From positions 84,651 to 148,650 of the forward strand of contig NZ_RCUA01000053.1 of the NCBI RefSeq assembly GCF_003731635.1: a stretch of 64,000 nt of DNA, read 5' to 3'. Below the pieces are notes generated by a model. That model searched no databases. It was given only the letters and a program-made list of their open reading frames with translations, and had not been told where the DNA came from. Below are positions 27,801 through 35,690 of the stretch, one piece after another. Position numbers and translations under genes: made by a program. Within the stretch, counting starts at the first letter, position 1. Every line of letters starts with the position of its first letter. The stretch is from Marisediminitalea oceani. GTDB taxonomy: Bacteria > Pseudomonadota > Gammaproteobacteria > Enterobacterales > Alteromonadaceae.

Positions 27801-28755
27801 GCTCTGTTTTGGCGCGGGTTATCTCCCGGCAATCCGCTACCGACATATGCGCAACAGGTGAATCAGACTCACCGGTATGCTCTGCCAGAGCACCACATAA
27901 CGTAACGGGTATAAGGCTGTCATCTTTTGCCCGCAAAGACGTACTGACCTCAAGCAATTCGCCGCTCGCCAGACGCTCCAGCGCGCCACTGAGCATTTGC
28001 TGATCGCGAGAGTCTACGCGCTGCATAAACTCTTGCATCGACAGCTCGCCGGGCTCAATACCGAGCCAGCCGGCTAAACTTTCATTTACTTTAAGCTGTT
28101 GCGCGGCCAGCTTAATTTTCGCCAGGCCCAGTTTCTGACCATCGAATAGTCCGCTGACATGGTCAAGCATGGCGGCAGAATCATCCAGGCGCTGTTGGTA
28201 ATCCTGCACATCCTCAACAATGATCATCATATGCGCTTCTGCCGCCTGACTGAGAGCAGGATTGATACGCAACCGGTATGCCCTCTCCCGCTGACTTAGC
28301 ACACACTGAATAGCCACCTCCCGGCTGGCGCCGCGGGCCTGACTAAATGATTGTTGTGCTTCGACCGGCAGCAAGTCTGCCAGCCCTTTTCCTTTCACGC
28401 TATCAGCGTTGTGGCTTAGTAAGTATGCCCCTGTACGATTCGCATAAGTCACCGTTAATGCTTCATCAACCAGAATCACCCCTACACTCACTGCATTTAA
28501 GCGCTCCTGCTGCACCGTGAGCAGTGAGTTGGCTTTATTCAGCTTCTGGTTAAGTCGGCTTCGCTTGAAAGCGCCAAATAAAATCGTCACTAGCAACAAG
28601 CCTGCGCAGGCAATAGTGGCATAGGCTAGTAAGTTCAACTGGTCAGGAGATAAGGACTGCAGGGAAGACGGAACGGCATAAACATTGGATGTCACAGCAC
28701 TGAGCAGGAACAATCCTTTGTTGTGAAGATAATTTCTCTGGCAACAAGCGCTCAT
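24880..28755 (-). CDS. Large PAS-repeat/coiled-coil membrane protein with Hpt-like C-terminus
   Basis: A 1291-residue protein of unknown function. An N-terminal hydrophobic stretch (about 13-27) and a clear membrane helix (about 43-63, LLAYATIACAGLLLVTILFG) are followed by about five PAS-like domains (roughly 85-190, 195-320, 325-440, 445-560, 565-680), then nearly 500 residues of Gln/Glu/Ala-rich coiled coil (about 685-1165) and a C-terminal helical domain of about 120 residues. That tail resembles an Hpt domain, but the position expected to carry the phospho-accepting His reads ARRLISVIS. No kinase, GGDEF, EAL or MCP signalling core is present. It is monocistronic, in the block between nadK and recN. 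It may be a scaffold or sensor adaptor; that is inference. Confidence 0.8.
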   Translation of the reverse strand: MSACCQRNYLHNKGLFLLSAVTSNVYAVPSSLQSLSPDQLNLLAYATIACAGLLLVTILFGAFKRSRLNQKLNKANSLLTVQQERLNAVSVGVILVDEALTVTYANRTGAYLLSHNADSVKGKGLADLLPVEAQQSFSQARGASREVAIQCVLSQRERAYRLRINPALSQAAEAHMMIIVEDVQDYQQRLDDSAAMLDHVSGLFDGQKLGLAKIKLAAQQLKVNESLAGWLGIEPGELSMQEFMQRVDSRDQQMLSGALERLASGELLEVSTSLRAKDDSLIPVTLCGALAEHTGESDSPVAHMSVADCREITRAKTERDVAIQRFNALVSTATQPVYLLDAERKFVDANRAFLSLFKTDLMYIKGKPVSELKLFDEAFKALHQTRDKMTTSRQAITVERDDGQRLSLQVVLQALAGESGAAMGIIEDHTEVEALTHDVTEAKDRLSMFTDHSPMGIAVFNREGDIKEVNQTLCRQLDMNSQQLMSQSFYQLFSDQAETDKLTQRLDRHDQAREFPARLKCGTNKTFSTTLHANKISEIPEEYVCWVGSREEQDYLTSRFERLVKYASVPVALLTNDCFTQFNSAACAFFGIQDEEEMLGLQLTAPELHGATTNTETLAQKLETVGSRGQVVTLSWQHQYQQRVLPCELTLIPILRDAKLQGIICIWIDLRAIEHAKAARTEAVKLRQAAELEVEAKQQLLASSQHQLAQQQEALVETEQTLAQAELKLQGAEVTLSEKIETISELQQAHKDISEHLASLKSDYTQNREMLEQSQQANAALEAQLERSSMKVGSLEKQRNQIADALQYSERKYCEAQQQLEQSQQKTLRLEQQQAEQQKAVENYVAEIAGLQASIEDKDKQIGDVSGQIAALQSQLTSSSEASEKLREQLANQRKASEQAEQERRELAMAYQKMQAEAEGKARHINHLQHEMEMLEAMSSQQKGDMQAHAEQLAKELEAKQSQLQSTQTALAEIKQQAEQDKQEKAAQQERLAQLQNELADAEEKVSLTQSEEQKLQQELNRSKEQAQALEAKLAQQEEQEAKLQAQVQEQQSALKSSQSSIEQLEEQQQLLTEQLETVQREYAASQQSLTQQNSSQSDLHAQLSSLEGELSERKSQLESREKALQQAQAKLKDSESKLAEQEKALVEAQKVELQQAQEGTVQVREKPDFADLAMPPDPNTWFDLLNYLQSSHQVSSMATSLTSLMDKLAEATRIMDDAVMADDHRAILIGARRLISVISTINSAPLKDMESRLGTDCNHDNIDNISIYWPMAKQNLQRTLRVIYSHLYED

Positions 28756-29067
28756 AATCTACATTCGACAACGTGATTAGGGTAAAGATTAAACTATACG
28801 CCAGATTTACCAGGTTGCTATGTACGATTCTTTAAACACGTTTAATTTTGTATACGTGAAAAATATTAAGCCGTGTATTTTCAGGCACCTGACATTTGCC
28901 CAGTGATGAAAGGTATAAATAGGCATTGATATAGCCGGGTTTATTTAACTACACCACAAATGTTACCTTGCTACAGCTTCTTGAAGAAATTTTTTTATAG
29001 CATTATCAGCATCTTGGCTTATTAATCATGGGAATTGCGCTAAGTAGCATTTATCTCACCTAAAATA
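28756..29067. other. Divergent intergenic region upstream of recN
   Basis: About 310 AT-rich bases between two divergent starts. Apart from the LexA boxes at its right end I see no repeat, RNA gene or conserved ORF. Confidence 0.5.
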
Positions 29068-29102
29068 CTGTATATATTTACACATACTGTATATTCATCT
29101 AG
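29068..29102 (+). promoter_or_regulatory. Two LexA (SOS) boxes before recN
   Basis: CTG-N10-CAC at 29068-29083 (CTGTATATATTTACAC) and CTG-N10-TAG at 29087-29102 (CTGTATATTCATCTAG), each close to the consensus CTG-N10-CAG with the AT-rich core. They end 18 bases before the recN start. recN of E. coli also has multiple LexA boxes. Confidence 0.8.
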
Positions 29103-29120
29103 TCAAACTGTGAGGCATTT

Positions 29121-30806
29121 ATGTTATCGCATTTATCGGTTAAAAACTTCGCTGTAGTGAAAGAAATCAACATTGCCTTTGAGAACGGCATGACAGCGAT
29201 GACCGGTGAGACCGGTGCTGGTAAATCCATTGCTATCGACGCGCTCAGCTTATGTCTTGGTGAGCGTGCCGATGCATCGGCAGTAAGAAAAGGCGCTGAT
29301 AAGGCAGAGATCATAGCGTATTTTTCGCTGCTCGACGCGCCGCTGGCGAGAGCCTGGCTGGATGAAAATGACCTTGTACTGGATGACGATCCCAACACCT
29401 GCTTTATTCGTCGGCTGATTTCTAAAGAAGGCCGTTCAAAGGCGTTCATTAATGGCGTACCGGTTGCGCTTCAGCAACTAAAACAGTTGGGGCAGTTTTT
29501 ACTGGCGATCCACGGGCAGAATACTCACCTGCAGTTATTAAAAGACGACGTACAACGCAAACTGCTGGATGATTTTGCCGAACACGGCCCGTTACTCTCT
29601 GCGACGGCATCGGCATATAAGCATTGGCAACAACTGGCAAAAGAACTAAGCGCTCTGGAACAGGCTGCCCAGCAACGTGCCGACAGAGAGCAATTGTTAA
29701 GCTATCAGGTAGCTGAGCTGGACGAGTTTGCCCTGGCTGAAGGCGAGTTCGGTGAGCTTGAAGCTGAACACAAACGCCTGAGCAATGGCCAGACCCTGCT
29801 CGAGGAAGCGCAAAAGAGCTTTTATCATTTATATGAAGCCGACGAATTTAACGCGTTGTCGGCTATTCAGACCAGCATTGATAAACTCAGTAATCTGGAG
29901 GATCACGACCCGGCATTAACCCCCATCGTGGCGATGCTTAACGAAGCTGCCATTCAGGTGGAAGAATCGGCGAATGAGCTACGCAGTTATTGTGATCAAC
30001 TGGAAATCGATCCAATGCGTTTGCAGCAGGTTGAAAAGCGCTTTGCCCAGGCCATGGAACTGGCCCGAAAGCACCAGGTAATGCCCGAAGCACTGTACGA
30101 GCATCACCAGCAACTGGCTGAAGAACTGGCCGGTCTTAGTGCTGATACGGAAAGACTGACAGCCCTGCAGGAAGAGCTGGAAAGCAGCCATGCTGAGTAT
30201 ATTGCCGCCAGCGAAAAACTCTCACAAAGCCGCTGTAATGCAGCAGGAAAGTTAGCCGGAATGGTTGAGACACAAATCCGCACCTTAAATATGCCCCACG
30301 CAGAATTCTTCATTGATGTGATCTACGGCGAACAGGCACGTCCCTCTGCAGTGGGTATGGATACCGTGGTCATGAAAGTAGCGACGAACCCGGGGCAACC
30401 GCAGGATCGACTGGATAAAGTGGTATCTGGCGGGGAATTATCCAGAATTGGCCTGGCTTTACAGGTGATCAGCCGTGATACCAGTCTGACCCCCACGATG
30501 ATTTTTGACGAAGTGGATACCGGTATCAGCGGCCCCACGGCTTCGATAGTAGGTCAATTATTACGCCGTCTCGGTAAGGAAAATCAGGTCATGTGTGTTA
30601 CCCACCTGCCGCAGGTAGCGGCGCAGGCGCATAATCAGCTGTTTGTGACCAAAACAACCGAAAACAGCGAAACCCAAACCCATATTTTAGCGCTTACTGA
30701 ACAAGCCAGAATTGATGAGCTGGCACGTTTACTGGCGGGTGATAAAATTACCCCCAATGCGCTGGCTAATGCCAAAGAATTACTTGATAATGCTCTAGCG
30801 AACTAA
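29121..30806 (+). CDS. recN: DNA repair protein RecN
   Basis: SMC-like ATPase that acts in double-strand break repair. The 561-residue product has Walker A TGETGAGKS (Lys35) near the N-terminus, a long helical coiled-coil middle (about 150-370) and the C-terminal signature and Walker B region (VSGGELSRIGLALQVI ... TMIFDEVDTGISG). Length is normal. LexA boxes directly upstream indicate SOS induction. It precedes bamE as in E. coli. Confidence 0.97.
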   Translation: MLSHLSVKNFAVVKEINIAFENGMTAMTGETGAGKSIAIDALSLCLGERADASAVRKGADKAEIIAYFSLLDAPLARAWLDENDLVLDDDPNTCFIRRLISKEGRSKAFINGVPVALQQLKQLGQFLLAIHGQNTHLQLLKDDVQRKLLDDFAEHGPLLSATASAYKHWQQLAKELSALEQAAQQRADREQLLSYQVAELDEFALAEGEFGELEAEHKRLSNGQTLLEEAQKSFYHLYEADEFNALSAIQTSIDKLSNLEDHDPALTPIVAMLNEAAIQVEESANELRSYCDQLEIDPMRLQQVEKRFAQAMELARKHQVMPEALYEHHQQLAEELAGLSADTERLTALQEELESSHAEYIAASEKLSQSRCNAAGKLAGMVETQIRTLNMPHAEFFIDVIYGEQARPSAVGMDTVVMKVATNPGQPQDRLDKVVSGGELSRIGLALQVISRDTSLTPTMIFDEVDTGISGPTASIVGQLLRRLGKENQVMCVTHLPQVAAQAHNQLFVTKTTENSETQTHILALTEQARIDELARLLAGDKITPNALANAKELLDNALAN

Positions 30807-30962
30807 ATTGCAATTCATTGGTCAAAGTTGACGTGCCGGTGTTGAGCGATTAGCATGCTCGGCACCGATAGCGTCTGCAATGACTGTCCAACGCGCCTAA
30901 CAGCCTGGCATGCAGACCAAATAATAACGAATACTTACTGTAATAATTGGATTTATCTGTTA

Positions 30963-31319
30963 ATGAAGCTGTCTCACCTGATTGTTGTGCTTTCACTTAC
31001 TTTTTTATCAACTGCATGTTCTAACTGGATTTACCGGATAGATATTCCTCAGGGTAACTTTTTGGACGAGCAGGACGTAAAAAAACTGCGCATCGGAATG
31101 ACAAAAGAACAGGTTGAGTTTGTTCTGGGCCGCCCAATCCTCAAAGACGCCTTCGATAAAGACACCTGGTATTACTACTATGAAATGAAGCGTGGTATGG
31201 AAAAACGCGGCGAAGACTTCGAAAAAAGCCTGATTATTACTTTTAAAGACGACCGTGTAGAAACCGTAGACAGCGACTTTGAACTGTCGGAAGATTTCAA
31301 TACGCCGCTTGAGCAGTAA
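30963..31319 (+). CDS. bamE: Outer-membrane assembly lipoprotein BamE (SmpA)
   Basis: A 118-residue lipoprotein of the BAM complex that inserts beta-barrel proteins into the outer membrane. The signal peptide ends in the lipobox LSTAC (Cys19); the body has the BamE motif KLRIGMTKEQVEFVLGRP and DTWYYYYEMKRG. The ATG at 30963 is chosen because it starts the signal peptide; the longer frame from 30855 adds 36 residues of no protein character. Confidence 0.95.
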   Translation: MKLSHLIVVLSLTFLSTACSNWIYRIDIPQGNFLDEQDVKKLRIGMTKEQVEFVLGRPILKDAFDKDTWYYYYEMKRGMEKRGEDFEKSLIITFKDDRVETVDSDFELSEDFNTPLEQ

Positions 31320-31330
31320 CGCCATTCAGT

Positions 31331-31363
31331 ATGGCTTGCTTCCCGAAATACTGAGCAAGCCAT
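31331..31363 (+). terminator. Hairpin after bamE
   Basis: ATGGCTTGCT and AGCAAGCCAT form a perfect 10-bp stem with a 13-base loop, 12 bases after the bamE stop. The following sequence is only moderately T-rich, so termination is likely but not certain. Confidence 0.6.
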
Positions 31364-31513
31364 TATCCGCTTCTTGTTTTGTCAAATAATCCCTCCCCCA
31401 CTTTGCTTGCCTTTTACCGCTTCAGACATATTTTGAAATTATTTTAAAGTACGCCCATTACCCCCCTCGTGCTAAGGTTGGCCGGTCTTTAATTTATTCT
31501 GATCAAGTGCATT

Positions 31514-32185
31514 ATGAAAAATCGTTTAATGAACAAGCTTCGCCTGGCTCCCTTGTGTTTCGTGATGGGTACGGCGCTTTCTGGTTGTGTTATCAATGTC
31601 GGCGGTCACAGCTCTTCCGACTATGATGGCAATGTAAACCGGGTATTTGGCAGCATCAGTGTGTCGGAAAATCGACAGGTAGGTTCACTGACTACGGTAA
31701 ATGGTGGCATTACCCTCAGCGATAATGTTAAAGCGGATGAACTAACCACCGTCAATGGTGGTGTTACCGTAGGCAATTTTTGTGAAATTGACGGGATTAC
31801 CGTGGTGAACGGTGATATTGAAGCCGGTCAGCAACTGGTTTCAGGTGACAGTATCGAGTCGGTTAATGGTGATATCATCCTGGGTTTCGGTGCTAAAGTT
31901 GACGGCAGCCTGATTACCGTAAATGGAGACATTGAAGCCGCCGACCTCACTCTCACAGACAACATCGAAACGGTTAACGGTGACATCCGTATTAGTGGTA
32001 ATAGTGTTATCGACGGCGATATCATTTATGACGATCCGGAAAATAATGACAACCCTTCAACTCCGACATTATCGATTGCTGATACCGTCCGGTTAAACGG
32101 TGAGATTATTTTAGAACGTGATGTTAAGCTTGAAATTCCGGACACTATGACATCAAAAGTCCGCTACAAGAGCTCGGCAATGTAA
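31514..32185 (+). CDS. Repeat-containing lipoprotein, bactofilin-like beta-helix
   Basis: A 223-residue protein with a lipoprotein signal (lipobox ALSGC, Cys25). Residues about 45-175 consist of repeats of roughly 20 residues each built on (T/S)VNGGI or VNGDI (TTVNGGITL, TTVNGGVTV, TVVNGDIEA, ESVNGDIIL, ITVNGDIEA, ETVNGDIRI), a pattern expected for a right-handed beta helix of the polymer-forming/bactofilin kind. A C-terminal basic tail follows. Its stop overlaps the start of the glutathione peroxidase gene (TAATG). Function is unknown; a structural or adhesive role at the envelope is possible. Confidence 0.75.
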   Translation: MKNRLMNKLRLAPLCFVMGTALSGCVINVGGHSSSDYDGNVNRVFGSISVSENRQVGSLTTVNGGITLSDNVKADELTTVNGGVTVGNFCEIDGITVVNGDIEAGQQLVSGDSIESVNGDIILGFGAKVDGSLITVNGDIEAADLTLTDNIETVNGDIRISGNSVIDGDIIYDDPENNDNPSTPTLSIADTVRLNGEIILERDVKLEIPDTMTSKVRYKSSAM

Positions 32186-32670
32186 TGCAACAATTCTCAG
32201 ATTTAACCGTTCAGAATAGTCATGGTGACGATATTGCCATGCAGGCCTTTGACAACAAAGTACTGCTTATCGTCAACACAGCCAGTAAATGCGGCTTTAC
32301 GCCTCAGTACAAAGGGCTGGAAGCGTTACATCAGCAATATGCAGATAACGGGCTGGTCGTATTAGGCTTTCCCTGCAATCAGTTCGGTCAGCAGGAGCCC
32401 GGCGACGATGCCAGCATCCAGTCTTTTTGCAGCCTCAATTACAGCGTTACTTTTCCGGTAATGAAGAAAATTGAGGTGAATGGCTCCGCAGCCAGTCCGT
32501 TATATAAATACCTGAAAGCCCAGGCACCAGGCCTGTTTGGCACCAAGGCTATAAAATGGAATTTCACTAAATTCCTGATCAGTAAAGACCGTGCCACGAT
32601 CTCACGGTTTGGTCCGCAAACCAGTCCGGAATCAATTCAGCAGGAAATAGAAAGATTACTGGCGCAATAA
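32185..32670 (+). CDS. Glutathione peroxidase family protein
   Basis: A 161-residue thioredoxin-fold peroxidase that reduces peroxides with thiol donors. The catalytic Cys36 lies in NTASKCGFTPQY, the Gln in GFPCNQFGQQEPG (about 69-70) and the Trp in IKWNFTKFL, so the tetrad is complete; Cys replaces selenocysteine, as usual in bacteria (E. coli BtuE type). No signal peptide. Translation is coupled to the preceding lipoprotein by a one-base overlap. Confidence 0.93.
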   Translation: MQQFSDLTVQNSHGDDIAMQAFDNKVLLIVNTASKCGFTPQYKGLEALHQQYADNGLVVLGFPCNQFGQQEPGDDASIQSFCSLNYSVTFPVMKKIEVNGSAASPLYKYLKAQAPGLFGTKAIKWNFTKFLISKDRATISRFGPQTSPESIQQEIERLLAQ

Positions 32671-32706
32671 GGCTAACCGCTGCATGTATTGCACACAGGG
32701 TTAGCC
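32671..32706. terminator. Hairpin between convergent peroxidase and rluB
   Basis: GGCTAACC and GGTTAGCC flank a 20-base loop containing a further TGCA dyad. It begins right after the peroxidase stop and ends 11 bases before the rluB stop, so it can serve both directions. Confidence 0.6.
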
Positions 32707-32717
32707 TGACCTAATGA

Positions 32718-33587
32718 TTAAAACTGACGGCGTTGGTGAACCCGCTCTTTACGGATCTTGTGTTTTTTAACTGAACGACGCATGCGACTCAGGCGAGCAT
32801 GGTCAAGCTTGGTCTGACGTTCATCAACCATGCTTTCATCTTCAGCCGGTAGCTGAACGATATGGCGCAACGCATTCACTTCACTCAGGGGTAACTCAAC
32901 CCATGCTCCCTGGGGTAAGCGTTTCTGCAGTTCAACTGGCCCGTAACGAACGCGAATCAACCGGCTCACCTGACAATCCTGAGATTCCCATAAACGTCGA
33001 ACTTCACGGTTACGCCCTTCTTCGAGGGTAACGTTAAACCAGTTATTCATGCTTTCATCATCAGTGGATGGCCGAGGTTTAATGGTATTAAACTTGGCCA
33101 TACCATCTTCCAGCATTACGCCTTTTTTCAGGATCTGGAGCGATTTCGCTGACACATCGCCAAAGATACGAACGGCATACTCACGTTCAACTTTGCAGCG
33201 TGGGTGCATAAGGCGATTGGCCATTTCACCATCGTTGGTAAACAGCAGTAAACCGCTGGTGTTTATATCCAGTCGGCCCACGGCAATCCAGCGTCCCTGG
33301 CTTATTGCTGGCAGTCGATCGAAAACGGTACTTCGGCCTTCTGGATCAATTCTGGTGCACAGCTCGCCTTCCGGCTTATTGTACATCAGTACGCGGCATA
33401 CTGGCTCTTCATTACTGCGCGACAAAATGTGGCCGTCTACGCGAATTTGCGCTGTTGCATCAACCCGATCGCCAAGCTTTGCCACGGTGCCATCCACCGA
33501 TATACGGCCCTGCTCAATCCAGCGCTCCATTTCACGGCGTGAACCTATGCCATGGTTGGCAAGTACCTTCTGTAATTTCTCTGTCAT
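32718..33587 (-). CDS. rluB: 23S rRNA pseudouridine(2605) synthase RluB
   Basis: Converts one uridine of 23S rRNA to pseudouridine. The 289-residue product has an N-terminal S4 RNA-binding domain ([22 protein letters not shown]), the catalytic motif [17 protein letters not shown] with Asp107, and the family element [12 protein letters not shown]. The C-terminal tail is strongly basic ([20 protein letters not shown]), as in other RluB. It overlaps the scpB stop by one base and ends the operon trpH-yciO-scpA-scpB-rluB. Confidence 0.95.
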   Translation of the reverse strand: MTEKLQKVLANHGIGSRREMERWIEQGRISVDGTVAKLGDRVDATAQIRVDGHILSRSNEEPVCRVLMYNKPEGELCTRIDPEGRSTVFDRLPAISQGRWIAVGRLDINTSGLLLFTNDGEMANRLMHPRCKVEREYAVRIFGDVSAKSLQILKKGVMLEDGMAKFNTIKPRPSTDDESMNNWFNVTLEEGRNREVRRLWESQDCQVSRLIRVRYGPVELQKRLPQGAWVELPLSEVNALRHIVQLPAEDESMVDERQTKLDHARLSRMRRSVKKHKIRKERVHQRRQF

Positions 33588-34216
33588 TAGTGTATTGACT
33601 CTTTTTGGTTGTCGCTATCACCTTCAGCCTGCGACCCTGTGTCGTCATGCAATACATGCGTCACGTTTTGAGTGGCATCAAGCGAGGCCATAAACTCCTC
33701 GGCATTGGGTAAGTCACTGAGTGACTTCAGCGAAAAATAATCTAAAAATTGTTTAGTCGTAGCATACAGCGCTGGCCGACCGGGTACTTCCTTGTGGCCT
33801 ATCACTTTTATCCACTCACGTTCAGTAAGCGTTTTAATAATGTTGCTGCTAACCGCCACACCACGCACCTGCTCTATCTCTCCCCGGGTTATGGGTTGTC
33901 GATAGGCAATCAGTGCCAGCGTTTCTAACATTGCCCGGGAATATTTGGGACTGGTTTCCTGCCACAGACGACTCAGCCAGGGGCTAAGGCTATCCAGTGA
34001 CTGAAACCGATAACCACTGGCCACCTCAACCAGTTGAATACCGCGCGGGCGATAGTCCAGCTGCAGGGCGTTCAGCGCTGATTGTATCGCTTTATCACTG
34101 ACGGTGAAATCGGCCAGTACAGTATTTTTTAATTTATCTACGGAAACCGGTTGATCCGAAACAAAGATAGTTGCCTCGATAAGCTGTTTAAGCTGCTCAC
34201 TGTTGATTTTTTTCAT
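33587..34216 (-). CDS. scpB: Segregation and condensation protein ScpB
   Basis: Winged-helix subunit that together with ScpA and SMC organises chromosomes. The 209-residue product shows the family signature [29 protein letters not shown]. The ATG lies in an ATGA overlap with the scpA stop. No smc gene is in the window; in Alteromonadales ScpAB often coexists with MukBEF or a separate SMC. Confidence 0.93.
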   Translation of the reverse strand: MKKINSEQLKQLIEATIFVSDQPVSVDKLKNTVLADFTVSDKAIQSALNALQLDYRPRGIQLVEVASGYRFQSLDSLSPWLSRLWQETSPKYSRAMLETLALIAYRQPITRGEIEQVRGVAVSSNIIKTLTEREWIKVIGHKEVPGRPALYATTKQFLDYFSLKSLSDLPNAEEFMASLDATQNVTHVLHDDTGSQAEGDSDNQKESIH

Positions 34217-35049
34217 GGTGCTTCAAAACTACCTAACTTCACATGAATACGGGCAAACGGCCCGGCCTGTACCAGGTTAATACTCTGAGCTTTAACCAGT
34301 TCTAAAATGGCCAGAAAGGTTACAACCGCGCCGGCCCGCCCCTCTTCGGCAGTAAACAGCGCTTCCATCGGGGTGTATTCTTCGGCATTGAGTAACTGCA
34401 AAATTTTACTCATACGCTCCCGGGTACTCAGGGCTTCAGGAGCGATGTGGTGATGCTCAAATGCGGCAGCACGCTGCATGGCGGCTGAAAAGGCCAGTAC
34501 CAGTTCCTGTAGCGACACGTCCGGCTGAATTATCACCGGCTGGATATCGGCCGATGGCTCAACGCTGACGCTGAACAAATCGCGTTCCATGCGCGGCTGC
34601 AAATCGAGGTCTTCCGCCGCTTGCTTTATGAGCTCATACTCTTGCAAACGTCTTATTAGTGCCGCTCTCGGGTCTTCCTCATCGTCATCTTCATCACTGC
34701 GACTTGGCAGTAGTAATCGAGACTTGATCTCGGCCAGAATGGCAGCCATCAAAAGGTATTCGGCCGCGAGTTCAAGCTTAAGGGTTTGCATGACCTCGAC
34801 ATATTCCATGTACTGCCGGGTAATTTCCGCCACCGGCATAGTGGTAATATCGAATTTCTGCTTACGGATTAGATACAGCAATAAGTCCAGCGGGCCTTCA
34901 AAAGACTCCAGGATCACCTCCAGCGCTTCCGGCGGAATATATAAATCCTCCGGTTTTTCAATCACCGCCTCGCCATTCACAAAGGCCAGTGGCAGCGGTT
35001 GCTGTACCGGTATGGCGAGGGTTGAGGCTGGCTCGTCGCTATTGCTCAT
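34213..35049 (-). CDS. scpA: Segregation and condensation protein ScpA (kleisin)
   Basis: A 278-residue kleisin. It carries the N-terminal motif SFEGPLDLLLYLIRKQKFDI, the central helical segment AAEYLLMAAILAEIKSRLLLP, an acidic linker, and the C-terminal winged-helix part (VVTFLAILELVKAQSINLVQ). It starts 20 bases after yciO and overlaps scpB by four bases. Confidence 0.94.
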   Translation of the reverse strand: MSNSDEPASTLAIPVQQPLPLAFVNGEAVIEKPEDLYIPPEALEVILESFEGPLDLLLYLIRKQKFDITTMPVAEITRQYMEYVEVMQTLKLELAAEYLLMAAILAEIKSRLLLPSRSDEDDDEEDPRAALIRRLQEYELIKQAAEDLDLQPRMERDLFSVSVEPSADIQPVIIQPDVSLQELVLAFSAAMQRAAAFEHHHIAPEALSTRERMSKILQLLNAEEYTPMEALFTAEEGRAGAVVTFLAILELVKAQSINLVQAGPFARIHVKLGSFEAP

Positions 35050-35069
35050 ATCAGATCTGATTCATGCTG

Positions 35070-35690
35070 TTATAAAAACGGCGTCACATCGCCACTGCCT
35101 TCACGTACCACCACGGGTTCGCCTTCACTTAAATCAATCACTGTAGTGGGCTGCTCACCCAGATAGCCGCCATGAATAATCAGGCCTACCTGTTTTTCCA
35201 GCTTATCGCGAATTTCATCAGGGTCTGACTCTGCCAGCGATTGCCCGGGCAGAATTAACGAGGTGGACATAAGTGGTTCATTAAGCTCTTCGAGCAACGC
35301 CAGCGCAATAATGTTATCCGGCACCCGGATCCCTATGGTACGGCGCTTTGGATTCTGTAACCGCTTAGGCACTTCGCGGGTCGCTTTCAATACAAAAGTA
35401 TAAGGCCCGGGAGTGTTATTTTTAAGCATTCGAAAAGCAACATTATCTACCTTGGCATACACCGACAGCTCAGACATATCCCGGCACATCAGTGAAAAAT
35501 TGTGTTCATTAGCAATCTGCCGGATGCGACAGAGCTGGTCCAATGCACGTTTGTCGTCCATCTGACAGCCAATGGCATAACCCGAATCAGTGGGATAAAC
35601 CACCACCTCCCCCTGGCGAATGAGCTCAGCGGCCTGTTTGATCAGGCGTGACTGCGGATTATCAGGGTGTACGTAAAAAAACTGACTCAT
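35070..35690 (-). CDS. yciO: YciO, YrdC/Sua5-family protein
   Basis: A 206-residue protein beginning MSQFFYVHPDNPQSRLI with VVYPTDSGYAIGC, FSLMCRDMSELS, KNNTPGPYTFVLKA and IIHGGYLGEQPTTVIDL, closely resembling E. coli YciO throughout. The YrdC fold binds ATP/threonine-type substrates and double-stranded RNA; the physiological role of YciO is not settled, and it is a paralogue of the tRNA t6A enzyme TsaC. It overlaps trpH by four bases, the same neighbour as in E. coli. Confidence 0.95.
   Translation of the reverse strand: MSQFFYVHPDNPQSRLIKQAAELIRQGEVVVYPTDSGYAIGCQMDDKRALDQLCRIRQIANEHNFSLMCRDMSELSVYAKVDNVAFRMLKNNTPGPYTFVLKATREVPKRLQNPKRRTIGIRVPDNIIALALLEELNEPLMSTSLILPGQSLAESDPDEIRDKLEKQVGLIIHGGYLGEQPTTVIDLSEGEPVVVREGSGDVTPFL

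Noticed and set aside
30830..30875. Terminator after recN (GTGCC...GGCAC, GAGC...GCTC)
   Set aside because: Stem needs a six-base bulge and there is no T-run; recN may read through into bamE.
33049..33693. 214-residue plus-strand frame opposite rluB and scpB
   Set aside because: Antisense shadow; low-complexity Ser/Arg composition and no conserved motif.
34589..35146. 185-residue plus-strand frame opposite scpA
   Set aside because: Ser-rich shadow of the acidic scpA coding strand.
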